DNA of 64,000 bases from CAWARU01 sp963805795. Lineage in GTDB: Bacteria; Pseudomonadota; Gammaproteobacteria; UBA6186; Azoamicaceae. Location of the stretch: the NCBI GenBank assembly GCA_963805795.1, contig CAWDVG010000001.1, positions 434,001-498,000 on the forward strand, read 5' to 3'. The notes under the pieces are model-generated. The model was not told where the DNA came from. It searched no databases and saw nothing but the letters and a program-made list of their open reading frames with translations. The stretch's first letter is position 1, and every line of letters begins with the position of its first letter. The position numbers were made by a program, and so were the translations under genes. Below are positions 36,601-44,055 of this stretch, piece by piece.

Positions 36601-36939
36601 CCGAAATCGTCTATACAACCCAGTTCTTCTAATCCTAAACCGCTAATGAATGCTGCAGTGAATTCACCCGTCGCTTCAACTTCGCCGTTGAATTTTATGT
36701 TTAGGTATGGAGCGGCTGCAGAAGTTAATAAGTCAAACTCTCAAACTACAGCAGGACTTGCTGCAGCTATTGCAACAACAAATGCCGTTAATAGCAATCT
36801 AGCCGTTAATAGCAATCTAACAGCAGCTCCCTTAGAAAGTGGAAGTCTGTCTGATGATGAGGATGAAGGGGAGAATACGGTAACCACGACATTGGTAGCA
36901 GCAGCAGCAACAACAACAGCTACTCCGACAAACAAATAA
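33667..36939 (+). CDS. Large protein of two duplicated modules, unknown, candidate effector
   Basis: A 1090-residue protein with no family I recognise. It is an internal duplication. Module 1 begins LPTNWVIALGDLKKL (about residue 58) and module 2 LPKDWSMIGDIEKLL (about residue 575). Each continues with a strand-rich part, then a helical part: VTYFKAVFGHKIPENTK against AKYFRNICGYKLPSDIE, ALKLAKQLHQE against AVALAKQVHYY, and AVAAFELGELLSSVSP against CPVAFELGERLSPISP. Ala/Thr-rich linkers precede each module and a poly-Ala/Thr acidic tail ends it (SDDEDEGE). No signal peptide or membrane helix is seen. ATG 33667 follows TTGGAGGA. Size, tail and context suggest a host-directed protein; that is inference. 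Confidence 0.75.
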   Translation: MINWDTENQNRNEKVKELNDAAQIPISAANATGATSAPAAPAAASSQNLKTEAAKATPKKECPLPTNWVIALGDLKKLQGNNESTELVLFVRKKTTEALTFAAHDTTSVVAATIEKPTIAKVNTDANATANAAVVAAIAPAATTEAAKANHPVVTVLPDIKQKKENEATNQVTGILISRIDEYVRNPITEKETRTEKRPFLITLFFKLPPIQDEHNLHAEIQKIPAIYHFIKFNYTVQDNNLRSALPESNAAYSFHFDQMQKHMVDRLFKLLMEKASLGEQEVTYFKAVFGHKIPENTKAQRAFNVFLEACRAKTPFDPAMYETALKLAKQLHQEAIEESKIQKKTFDGNIYKYGNEHEIFYLDNAVAAFELGELLSSVSPTYACQAFQIITAASPLWEQAQEKIIDLSTEIVNRASRRDDQQHEYRKYCEKAIKHLDDKLSGANYEQHFPKFLQQLEIYAGFDPNNPKNRLFDSINTALTEVPSVQAAKIYLVLANKIHQIREQANKKHQKDLSDTVILGSASAEAAATKDSSTPIMVANTMGSIAAIETSAAAATSVIPKPFKPRVLEQNLPLPKDWSMIGDIEKLLAEEKSTQLITFDKNLTEERFIADKKVQQDSKSEKEKLILTRVVINKCCEFSEDGRMLEGAWPISLTIYMIQPLGPETDAQPKTNFFNSLIGMDKSGEGSSLFREYSKTGPKKTGEPIAVGPDLEMIKKLGRIEFSITFRIGLMRKHRENALFDSLVEAALFTPKEAKYFRNICGYKLPSDIESELLGEINQALSKNQYDSAVALAKQVHYYELLENRTKGRIKNEVFSRVDKIFIPVYLDDCPVAFELGERLSPISPLHALEAFDIITKSSPLTIYTKTKELMADLAFAIYLDLQMGSGQKNNQEISEQETRKWMEIAIKDLYSIINEGRVSAESIVLFCKMLDLHSGCNPMKQETLFKNIVISEPIDPFQLRLQILMTMANQLFYLVNPKSSIQPSSSNPKPLMNAAVNSPVASTSPLNFMFRYGAAAEVNKSNSQTTAGLAAAIATTNAVNSNLAVNSNLTAAPLESGSLSDDEDEGENTVTTTLVAAAATTTATPTNK

Positions 36940-37184
36940 AACCGTGTAACGCCCATGCTTAAGATTGATTCACTTGGAAGCCTCCAGTGAGGCGTTCCGG
37001 AAAGGATGCAAAACCCTCATAAATGCGGTATAGTGTCAGGCGTTAGAGAGATATTTAGCTAATCTAATTAGTTTAATTGTGAAAACCTAATATCTCCTAG
37101 CTATGATGTTAACAGTAAAATTACCTTTCTGGTCGCGGAAGGTATTTAACTAAATGTTTAATGTTTATTTTGGAGTAATTAACC

Positions 37185-37970
37185 ATGACTGCAAAAACCG
37201 TATATGCCCTAGACGCTACAGTTCGCGTCGACCAAGGGAAAGGTGCGAGCCGCCGCCTTCGTCGTGCTGAAGATCGTGTGCCGGCCATCCTTTATGGAGG
37301 CAAAGAAGCCCCAACCACCATTTCACTTGATCATAAAAAAGTCATGCATGCGCTAGAAAACCCTAAGATTTTCTCGCATTTATTGACATTAACCCTAGAT
37401 GGGAATAAGCAACAAGTAGTTATCAAAGCCATTCAGCGTCACCACCATAAAAAAGGGGTGTTGCATATGGACTTTCTGCGGGTTAAACCAACCGATGTTT
37501 TAGTGATGAAGGTTCCTTTGATTTTTATAGGTGGCTTAGATGCTCCAGGTGTTAAAGATGGGGGTGGCATTATCAGTCATCAAATGAATGATATTGAAAT
37601 CCGCTGCCAAGCCAAAAATCTACCTGAAAGTATTACGGTTGATATTTCTAAAATGGAATTAGATGATGCATTGCATATTTCTCATCTTAAATTTCCTGAA
37701 GGGGTAGAATCGGTTGTTTTAAGCCATGGAACAGAACATGATCACCCCGTGGTGAGTATCCATCTTCCAAGAGTGGCTGAGGAACCTGTTGAATCAGCAC
37801 AAACCGAAGAAGCTGCAGCCACTACAGCACCTGCCGGTGGCAAAGCCGCAGCTGCAACGGCCGCTAAACCAGCCGCTGCTAGTAAAGCAGGCGCTCCCGC
37901 AGCAGGCAAAGCTGCACCTGCAGCTCCTGCAGTTAAAGGCGCTGCTGATAAAGGAAAAGGCAAAAAATAA
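37185..37970 (+). CDS. rplY: 50S ribosomal protein L25, CTC form
   Basis: 5S rRNA-binding ribosomal protein of the long CTC/TL5 type, 261 residues. The L25 domain begins with GKGASRRLRRAEDRVPAILY, and the C-terminal beta domain contains MKVPLIFIGGLDAPGVKDGG. The last 60 residues are an Ala/Lys/Pro-rich tail (AAPAAPAVKGAADKGKGKK), longer than most. TTGGAGTAATTAACC precedes the ATG. First of rplY-pth-ychF. The 245 bases upstream hold a small hairpin (GCCTCCAGTGAGGC at 36980) and no tRNA. Confidence 0.95.
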   Translation: MTAKTVYALDATVRVDQGKGASRRLRRAEDRVPAILYGGKEAPTTISLDHKKVMHALENPKIFSHLLTLTLDGNKQQVVIKAIQRHHHKKGVLHMDFLRVKPTDVLVMKVPLIFIGGLDAPGVKDGGGIISHQMNDIEIRCQAKNLPESITVDISKMELDDALHISHLKFPEGVESVVLSHGTEHDHPVVSIHLPRVAEEPVESAQTEEAAATTAPAGGKAAAATAAKPAAASKAGAPAAGKAAPAAPAVKGAADKGKGKK

Positions 37971-37989
37971 CCCCTAGGATGAAAGCAGT

Positions 37990-38568
37990 ATGACCATTGC
38001 TGGGATTGGGTTATTTGTTGGGCTCGGTAATCCCGGGCCCAGCTATTCCGATACCCGACATAACGTCGGCGCTTGGCTTTTAGAAGATTTTTGCATAAAA
38101 AATCATATTCAGCTCAAAAACGATAGCAAGTTTAATGCCCGATTGGGACAGTTTTCTATGGCTGGGCGCGATATTAAAGTGTTTATTTCGAACACTTTTA
38201 TGAATCACAGTGGTCGAGCAGTAGGATCGATTGCCAAATATTTTCAAATTCCAGTGGAGGCAATTTTAGTTGCACATGATGATCTAGATTTACCGCCTGG
38301 TGTTGCCCGTTTCAAGACGGGTGGCGGACATGGCGGACATAATGGCTTAAAAGACATTATTCATCACCTAAAAAGCCGTGAATTTCATCGGTTGCGAATT
38401 GGTATTGGTCATCCAGGACATAGAGATGAAGTAGTTGATTATGTATTGCATAGACCAAGCATAGATGAGGAAAAGAAAATTAGAGAGGCTATAGAGAATA
38501 CACTCAGAACATTACCACAAATTATTGAGGGGCATTTTGAAAAGGCGATGAATGCTTTGCACAAATAG
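37990..38568 (+). CDS. pth: Peptidyl-tRNA hydrolase
   Basis: Releases tRNA from peptidyl-tRNAs dropped by the ribosome. At 192 residues it has the normal length. GLGNPGPSYSDTRHNVG (11-27) includes the catalytic His24, and the substrate-contact segments FMNHSGRAVG and VAHDDLDLPPGVARFKTGGG are present, as is GHNGLKDI. It lies 19 bases after rplY. A 32-base-arm palindrome begins at its stop codon. Confidence 0.96.
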   Translation: MTIAGIGLFVGLGNPGPSYSDTRHNVGAWLLEDFCIKNHIQLKNDSKFNARLGQFSMAGRDIKVFISNTFMNHSGRAVGSIAKYFQIPVEAILVAHDDLDLPPGVARFKTGGGHGGHNGLKDIIHHLKSREFHRLRIGIGHPGHRDEVVDYVLHRPSIDEEKKIREAIENTLRTLPQIIEGHFEKAMNALHK

Positions 38569-38569
38569 A

Positions 38570-38643
38570 GTGGGACCAGGTCTCATTGTGCTGGTGTGAA
38601 TGTGGGATCATATTCACACCAGCACAATGAGACCTGGTCCCAC
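38570..38643. repeat. Perfect palindromic element between pth and ychF
   Basis: A 32-base arm starting GTGGGACCAGGTCTC (38570-38601), a 10-base loop, and the exact reverse complement (38612-38643). It starts within two bases of the pth stop. There is no T run, but such a hairpin must form in RNA and could set the balance between pth and ychF. The arm length is the same as at 17628, although the sequence differs. Confidence 0.95.
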
Positions 38644-38664
38644 ACACCAAAGGAAAAATAGAGT

Positions 38665-39756
38665 ATGGGTTTCAACTGCGGAATAGTCGGTTTACCTAAC
38701 GTAGGTAAATCCACCTTATTTAATGCTTTAACCAAGGCAGGTATTGATGCACAAAATTATCCTTTTTGTACCATTGAACCCAATGTGGGACGTGTTCCCA
38801 TGCCAGATCCCCGCTTAGAACAGTTGGCAGCCATTGTAAAACCTCAAAAGATTATTCCAACCACCATGGAATTTGTTGATATTGCTGGGTTAGTTAAAGG
38901 CGCTTCAGAGGGTGAAGGCTTAGGCAATAAATTTTTAGCCCATATCCGAGAAACTGATGCCATTGCACATGTCGTACGTTGTTTTAAAAATGATGATATT
39001 GTCCATGTTGCGGGTGAAATTGATCCTGGCAAAGATATAGAAGTGATTCAAACTGAATTGTTATTGGCAGATCTGGATACACTAGAAAAAGCTTTGCAAA
39101 AGGCAAGCAAAAATGCAAAAGGCGCACAAAAAACCGCTCTGCACGAAAAAGAATTGCTTGAAAAATTAATCTCGCATTTAAATGCGGGGCAATCGGCAAA
39201 AAGCTTTGAAGTGGATCCTGCTGATAAATCTTTCATACTGGGCCTGCATTTAATTACTCAAAAACCGGTATTGTATATTGCCAATGTGGATGAAAAAGGT
39301 TTTCATAATAATCCTTATTTAGATCGGGTCAAAGCCATTGCTGCCAAGGAATCTGCCGAAGTGATACCCGTTTCTGCTGCCATTGAATCCGAGCTCGCAG
39401 AATTATCAGATGCAGAAAAAATTGAATTCTTAAAAGATTTGGGCCTAACAGAACCTGGTTTAAATCGCATTATCCGCGCCGGTCATCATTTACTTGGCCT
39501 GCAAACCTATTTCACCGCTGGCGTTAAAGAAGTGCGTGCTTGGACAGTCAAGCAAGGTGCAACCGCTCCCGAGGCCGCGGGTGTCATCCATAGTGATTTC
39601 GAAAAAGGCTTTATTAGAGCAGAGATTATTGGTTTTGAGGATTATATTCAGTATAAAGGCGAAACAGGTGCTAAAGAAGCCGGCAAATGGCGTTTAGAAG
39701 GTAAAGAATATATTGTACAAGATGGGGATGTGATTCATTTCAGATTTAATGTGTAA
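38665..39756 (+). CDS. ychF: YchF/OLA1 family ribosome-binding ATPase
   Basis: P-loop NTPase that binds ATP rather than GTP and associates with ribosomes. GLPNVGKST (residues 9-17) is the P-loop, FCTIEPNVGRVP is switch I, and VDIAGLVKGASEGEGLGNKF is the G3 region. ANVDE replaces the guanine-specifying NKxD. The C-terminal TGS domain includes RAWTVKQGATAPEAAGVIHS and ends YIVQDGDVIHFRFNV. Standard neighbour of pth. Confidence 0.96.
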   Translation: MGFNCGIVGLPNVGKSTLFNALTKAGIDAQNYPFCTIEPNVGRVPMPDPRLEQLAAIVKPQKIIPTTMEFVDIAGLVKGASEGEGLGNKFLAHIRETDAIAHVVRCFKNDDIVHVAGEIDPGKDIEVIQTELLLADLDTLEKALQKASKNAKGAQKTALHEKELLEKLISHLNAGQSAKSFEVDPADKSFILGLHLITQKPVLYIANVDEKGFHNNPYLDRVKAIAAKESAEVIPVSAAIESELAELSDAEKIEFLKDLGLTEPGLNRIIRAGHHLLGLQTYFTAGVKEVRAWTVKQGATAPEAAGVIHSDFEKGFIRAEIIGFEDYIQYKGETGAKEAGKWRLEGKEYIVQDGDVIHFRFNV

Positions 39757-39990
39757 CATGTTTCTACAAAAGAAGGACACAATTTTCTGAACTTCATTAT
39801 CTATCTTTATATATGTTGGTAGATCAACTTAATCTAAATCTAGTTCGATTTTGGATAAAAATGGAACGTGTCACCCATTTTTCTATGTTGGCATGACGAT
39901 ATATGAGTTTTATGAGTTTAGAGTTGTAATTTAAAGTTTAAACATGTTATTGTTCATCTAGCGACATTTTTATATGTCAGGAGATATAAT

Positions 39991-41112
39991 ATGAGTGCAG
40001 CTGCCCCTCCAATTCAGGCGATCCTTTCAAATAAAAATCTTGTTAATGCAGCAAAAGCAACAGAGAATTCGAATGCAAACAAGGAATCCATTGATGAATC
40101 TTTCATGAACCCTGCGTTAACTGATCGCACAATCACAATTTGGATACTCCCACCTAACGATGAACGAACTGAACTTCTGAAATTGGAGGCCGTGCAAAAA
40201 GAATATCAGCGCGAATTAGAAGCGATGCAAATGGCATTTCAAGAAATGATGCACGACATACAATGTGAAGCGAAAATGGCTCAAGATGCAACAGAAAAAA
40301 GGAATCAATCTCTAGCCGTCCAACAGCAGTCCAGCTTTCTGCCCCAATTTGAAAAAACGAATATTATAGAAGGTATAAGAAATAAATTGAATGCCAATAA
40401 AGAAATCATGGCAGAGTTTCAAAGCAACATGCAGGCATTATTAAAAAAAATGAATGATAACAAGAAAAAGTTCACAGACAATAAATTCTTAACCACGGCA
40501 AAACAAGCCTTACAAGATCAAAGCAAGCTTAAAAAAGAGCAGAATGTAGCTACAATGTTACCCCAATTATACGATACGACTCCTCCATCAGCTGCTTATC
40601 TTGAAATGGTAAAGCAACACAATATTAATGTTGAAACTTTTGTTAAAAAATTTTCGATATTGCGCAATATATGGATAAAACAAAAAAATAAATTAAAAAA
40701 TACTGCTGGGCAAAGAATGATCGGGGATATTTATGCCCGACTACATGAACCCCTTATTATTTCTATCATTGCAGATGACACTGAAAATTTTAAAAAACAT
40801 TTTAATGACAATGTAGGTGATATTTATTATTTAGAGCTTTGTTGTCTTTGTGGATCTAAAAACATTATTAATGGCTTTTTTTTAGGAAGTGAAAAGCGTA
40901 AGCAATGTTTAATATTATCTGAGAATGCCCTTGCCTATTCTTTATCCTCTGCAGATGAAGCTTTGGCTTTGTTTTTAGCTCAGGAATTCAAAAAGCTTGG
41001 GGGGAAAGATCCGGGTCCTATTACTTTATATTCTTTAGGAAACTTTACTCTTTCTGAAAAAATATGTGCAATGTTTCCAAATAGAAATATAGCTTCGTTC
41101 ACAAGATCATAA
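39991..41112 (+). CDS. Coiled-coil protein with ankyrin-like C-terminal part, unknown
   Basis: A 373-residue protein behind TCAGGAGATATA. Residues about 55-190 are predicted coiled coil by their heptad-like Glu/Lys/Leu/Met pattern (KEYQRELEAMQMAFQEMMHD). The C-terminal third contains LELCCLCGSKNIINGFF and NALAYSLSSADEALALFLAQ, which resemble the worn ankyrin-like helices of Legionella effectors. No signal peptide or membrane helix is seen. It is followed 34 bases later by another orphan gene. Together they lie between ychF and putP. Function unknown. Confidence 0.6.
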   Translation: MSAAAPPIQAILSNKNLVNAAKATENSNANKESIDESFMNPALTDRTITIWILPPNDERTELLKLEAVQKEYQRELEAMQMAFQEMMHDIQCEAKMAQDATEKRNQSLAVQQQSSFLPQFEKTNIIEGIRNKLNANKEIMAEFQSNMQALLKKMNDNKKKFTDNKFLTTAKQALQDQSKLKKEQNVATMLPQLYDTTPPSAAYLEMVKQHNINVETFVKKFSILRNIWIKQKNKLKNTAGQRMIGDIYARLHEPLIISIIADDTENFKKHFNDNVGDIYYLELCCLCGSKNIINGFFLGSEKRKQCLILSENALAYSLSSADEALALFLAQEFKKLGGKDPGPITLYSLGNFTLSEKICAMFPNRNIASFTRS

Positions 41113-41146
41113 TGTCGTTTTTATTATAATTTTTGGAAAATAAAAA

Positions 41147-42286
41147 ATGAGTGCTAATTTAACTCTTGATAACAATGATCCTAAAAGTCAACTTGATCTC
41201 GCTAAAGAAGATCAAGATGTTGAATTGGCATTTAGAGCGTTTAAACAATCCTATGATGTGCCTGATGTAAAAATTGCTTATCTTTATAGAGTTGAAGATC
41301 GTGATAAACTGTACAATGCAGAACTGGAAAACATAAATAAGACATTAGAAAAGGATAAAAAAATTCTAGAAGAGTTAATGGGTATACTTAAATCGAAAGG
41401 CATTCAAAATCTAAAAGACCAACCACCCATAATAAAGTTATTAAAAGAAGTTGACCTAGTTAATATTCCTGATAAAAAAGAAATCATTGATGGATTTTTG
41501 GTTATTTTGCAGGAAGAAGAAAAATGGGAAATGGAGGATATTGATGCAATATTAGGATCTATTAATTATGAAAGGGCTACAATGAGAGCTGAAAAGATAT
41601 TATTCAATAGTGAATATCCAGATAATAGCGGGGTATGGTATGAACTCATAAATGGAACTCATACCTGGTTAAATAATGTTTGTTGGATGTTCGGGCATTT
41701 CATGAAAGGTACTAATAAATTTATTATAAGAATGAATAAATTACGTGATGAAGGCATTATAGGAATGTTTTCAGAAAACAATATGTATAGGAAAAATAGT
41801 TCAGAATCTGCTGGACGGTTTGGATCCGGATTTATTAGAGAAGTATATTGTTGTGTTTTGAATGAATTCATATTGAGGGAAGAAGGGGATGAAATAATAT
41901 TATATTTAGAACAACCTTCTTTTTCTTCACAAAAATTACCAAAACTAATTTTTAACCCTATGCCAGACCATTCGCAACCCATGTTTGAAAAATATGTCAA
42001 AACAATGGAGAGTTATTATCAACTATTGAAACCGTCCGTAAAAAAAGAACTTAATGATATTATTAAATTTCATGCAAATTCGAGCGATCTATATGACATT
42101 ATTATTGGCTATGATATTTTTCCGGAGCTTCCAGAAAAAATCAGGGAGGGGTCAATAGTCCCTTCATTTATACCGAAGGTGTCGGAATCCTTAATCGAAA
42201 AGCTGTTCGCAAAAATTATGAGTGAAATAGAAAGAAGGGAACAAAGTGTATCGAATAGTGCCGGAAAGCTCTATGCAAATAAGTAG
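41147..42286 (+). CDS. Hypothetical protein, helical, candidate effector
   Basis: A 379-residue protein I cannot assign. The start is helical and charged (ELENINKTLEKDKKILEELM, about 65-85), a Trp/Tyr/Asn-rich middle follows (WYELINGTHTWLNNVCWMFG), and the C-terminal region ends with an acidic helix (KIMSEIERREQS) shortly before the end. A Glu-rich stretch close to the C terminus is seen in some Dot/Icm substrates, which is suggestive only. Its last codons run up to the putP start region. Confidence 0.55.
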   Translation: MSANLTLDNNDPKSQLDLAKEDQDVELAFRAFKQSYDVPDVKIAYLYRVEDRDKLYNAELENINKTLEKDKKILEELMGILKSKGIQNLKDQPPIIKLLKEVDLVNIPDKKEIIDGFLVILQEEEKWEMEDIDAILGSINYERATMRAEKILFNSEYPDNSGVWYELINGTHTWLNNVCWMFGHFMKGTNKFIIRMNKLRDEGIIGMFSENNMYRKNSSESAGRFGSGFIREVYCCVLNEFILREEGDEIILYLEQPSFSSQKLPKLIFNPMPDHSQPMFEKYVKTMESYYQLLKPSVKKELNDIIKFHANSSDLYDIIIGYDIFPELPEKIREGSIVPSFIPKVSESLIEKLFAKIMSEIERREQSVSNSAGKLYANK

Positions 42287-42302
42287 TAAAGAGGTAGCAA
42301 AC

Positions 42303-43832
42303 TTGAACATCATGGATATTAATTCTGCAAATGTTATAAATATGCCGCATGATCCGAGCGCGATCATAACCTTTGTAGTGTATTTATTGATAGTCATGTT
42401 GGTAGGCTTAGTGGCCTATATGGCTACTCGGAATCTCTCGGATTATGTATTGGGAGGGCGAAAGTTAGGCGGTGCGGTGGCTGCATTGTCTGCTGGGGCC
42501 TCTGATATGAGCTCCTGGCTTCTAATGGGTTTGCCGGGTGCCATTTATGTTTCAGGATTGCGGCAAGTATGGGTGGTCTTGGGTTTAGTGATTGGGGCTT
42601 ATTGCAGCTGGAAATTTGTTGCTAAACCTTTACGTATTTATTCTGAAGTCGCTAAAGATTCGGTTACTGTACCTGCATATTTGGATAATCGCTTTCGAGA
42701 TCACTCTAAAATAATACGCATGATTGCGGCGCTTGCCACCTTAATCTTTTTTATTTTTTATATTGCTTCATGCCTTCTTGGTTCTGGGATATTATTAAGC
42801 CTAACCTTTAAATTGGAATACTCCACTGCGCTTTGGCTAGGGGCAGCCATTATTATGCTTTACACCTCCATTGGGGGTTTTTTAGCTGTGAGTTGGACCG
42901 ACTTTTTCCAAGGCACTTTAATGCTTTTCTGTTTACTACTAGCGCCCTTTTTTGCTATGAAGAATATAGGGGGTTGGGATGCTGGTATTCAGAAGTTACT
43001 CCTTGTCAAACCAGATTATTTAGATTGGACTAAAGATTTAACTCTCATTAAGTACATAAGTTTATTTTCTTGGGGCTTAGGTTACTTAGGAATGCCGCAT
43101 ATATTAGTGCGATTTATGGCCGTCAAAACAGTCAAAGAAATTCCCTTGGCAAGAATGGTCTGCATGTGGTGGATGTCTTTATCGATGGTGGGCGCAATAT
43201 TAGTGGGAATGGTTGGTGCGATTCATTTTTGTAATTGTCCTTTAGATAACCATGAAACTGTCTTTATGGCACTGGCAGAGCAAGTATTTGCTCCTTGGAT
43301 TATGGGTATTATTTTAGCAGCAATACTTTCATCTAGCATGTGTGCTGCCGATTCACAAATGCTTGCAGCTTCATCTGCGCTAACAGAAGATATTTATCGA
43401 TCCATGTTTCGACGCAATGCGTCTCAACGCGAGCTCATGTGGGTTGGACGCGGAACGGTAGCCATTATTGCTTTGCTTGCCATTTTTATTGCCAGCAATG
43501 AAACCCATACGATTATGGAACTGGTAGCCTTTGCATGGGCTGGCTTAGGGTCTACTTTTGGAGCCGCGGTGGTTTTTTCATTGTTTTGGAAACATTGTAC
43601 TCGAAATGGTGTGGTTGTGGGGATGTTGCTAGGTGCCGCTACTGTTATCGTATGGCGGGCTTTGGGCTATGACGCTTGGATGTATGAATTGTTACCAGGT
43701 TTTCTGATTTCAAGCCTTGGTCTTGTCATTGTGAGCCGATTCGATAAAAAACCAGACTCCGAAATTTTGCTAGAATTTGATAAGGTATGGGATCTATGTC
43801 GTTCAAATAATGGGGTTAAGTCCGGACCCTAG
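42303..43832 (+). CDS. putP: Sodium/proline symporter PutP
   Basis: Inner-membrane Na+/proline transporter of the SSS family, with 12-13 hydrophobic helices. Signature segments are DYVLGGRKLGGAVAALSAG, ASDMSSWLLMGLPGAIYVSG and SSSMCAADSQMLAASSALTED. TTG 42303 is chosen because GAGG lies 8 bases upstream; ATG 42312 is the alternative. The last six residues (NGVKSG-P) are encoded by a repeat element that begins at 43811, so the natural C terminus was replaced. Paired with putA downstream, it feeds proline to the catabolic enzyme. Confidence 0.94.
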   Translation: MNIMDINSANVINMPHDPSAIITFVVYLLIVMLVGLVAYMATRNLSDYVLGGRKLGGAVAALSAGASDMSSWLLMGLPGAIYVSGLRQVWVVLGLVIGAYCSWKFVAKPLRIYSEVAKDSVTVPAYLDNRFRDHSKIIRMIAALATLIFFIFYIASCLLGSGILLSLTFKLEYSTALWLGAAIIMLYTSIGGFLAVSWTDFFQGTLMLFCLLLAPFFAMKNIGGWDAGIQKLLLVKPDYLDWTKDLTLIKYISLFSWGLGYLGMPHILVRFMAVKTVKEIPLARMVCMWWMSLSMVGAILVGMVGAIHFCNCPLDNHETVFMALAEQVFAPWIMGIILAAILSSSMCAADSQMLAASSALTEDIYRSMFRRNASQRELMWVGRGTVAIIALLAIFIASNETHTIMELVAFAWAGLGSTFGAAVVFSLFWKHCTRNGVVVGMLLGAATVIVWRALGYDAWMYELLPGFLISSLGLVIVSRFDKKPDSEILLEFDKVWDLCRSNNGVKSGP

Positions 43833-43890
43833 ACAATCTATTGAATTCTATTGAAGATATAGCGTTTATGACTGAAACAGAATAAGGAAA
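43811..43890. repeat. Partial copy of the palindromic element at the end of putP
   Basis: TGGGGTTAAGTCCGGACCCT and the following AATCTATTGAATTCTATTGA correspond to the left arm and tandem ATTGAA units of the 25071-25180 element. The right arm is worn or missing. It supplies the putP stop and runs up to the putA 5' end. Confidence 0.65.
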
Positions 43891-43892
43891 AT

Positions 43893-44055
43893 GTCCATGC
43901 AGAAACATTTGTTTAAATCCATACAAGAAGCTTATCGTATGGACGAAAATTTGTGCCTTGAACCTTTATTGAAGGCAGCAAAATTATCTTCAACCGCCAT
44001 GCAAATAGTTGAAACTCGCGCTCGCCATTGGGTAGAAGAACTACGACGAGATTGA
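43893..44055 (+). pseudogene. putA: 5' end of putA cut off by an in-frame TGA
   Basis: ATG 43893 (or 43899) opens a 54-codon frame reading HLFKSIQEAYRMDENLCLEP and VETRARHWVEELRRD, the expected first helices of PutA. It then hits TGA at 44053-44055 in the same frame as the rest of putA. AAGGAAAA precedes the ATG. No indel is needed: one base change would restore a protein of about 1020 residues. The next codon is TTG, so re-initiation is conceivable. Confidence 0.7.

Noticed and set aside
36940..37184. tRNA gene expected before rplY in some relatives
   Set aside because: No cloverleaf sequence is visible; only a 5-base-stem hairpin at about 36980.
37742..37963. Ala/Leu/Gly-rich frames opposite the rplY tail
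   Set aside because: Shadow of the Ala/Lys-rich L25 tail; the L25 frame is clearly coding.
44053..44055. TGA as a selenocysteine codon in putA
   Set aside because: Not at a catalytic position, no hairpin of the SECIS type recognised after it, and PutA is not a known selenoprotein.
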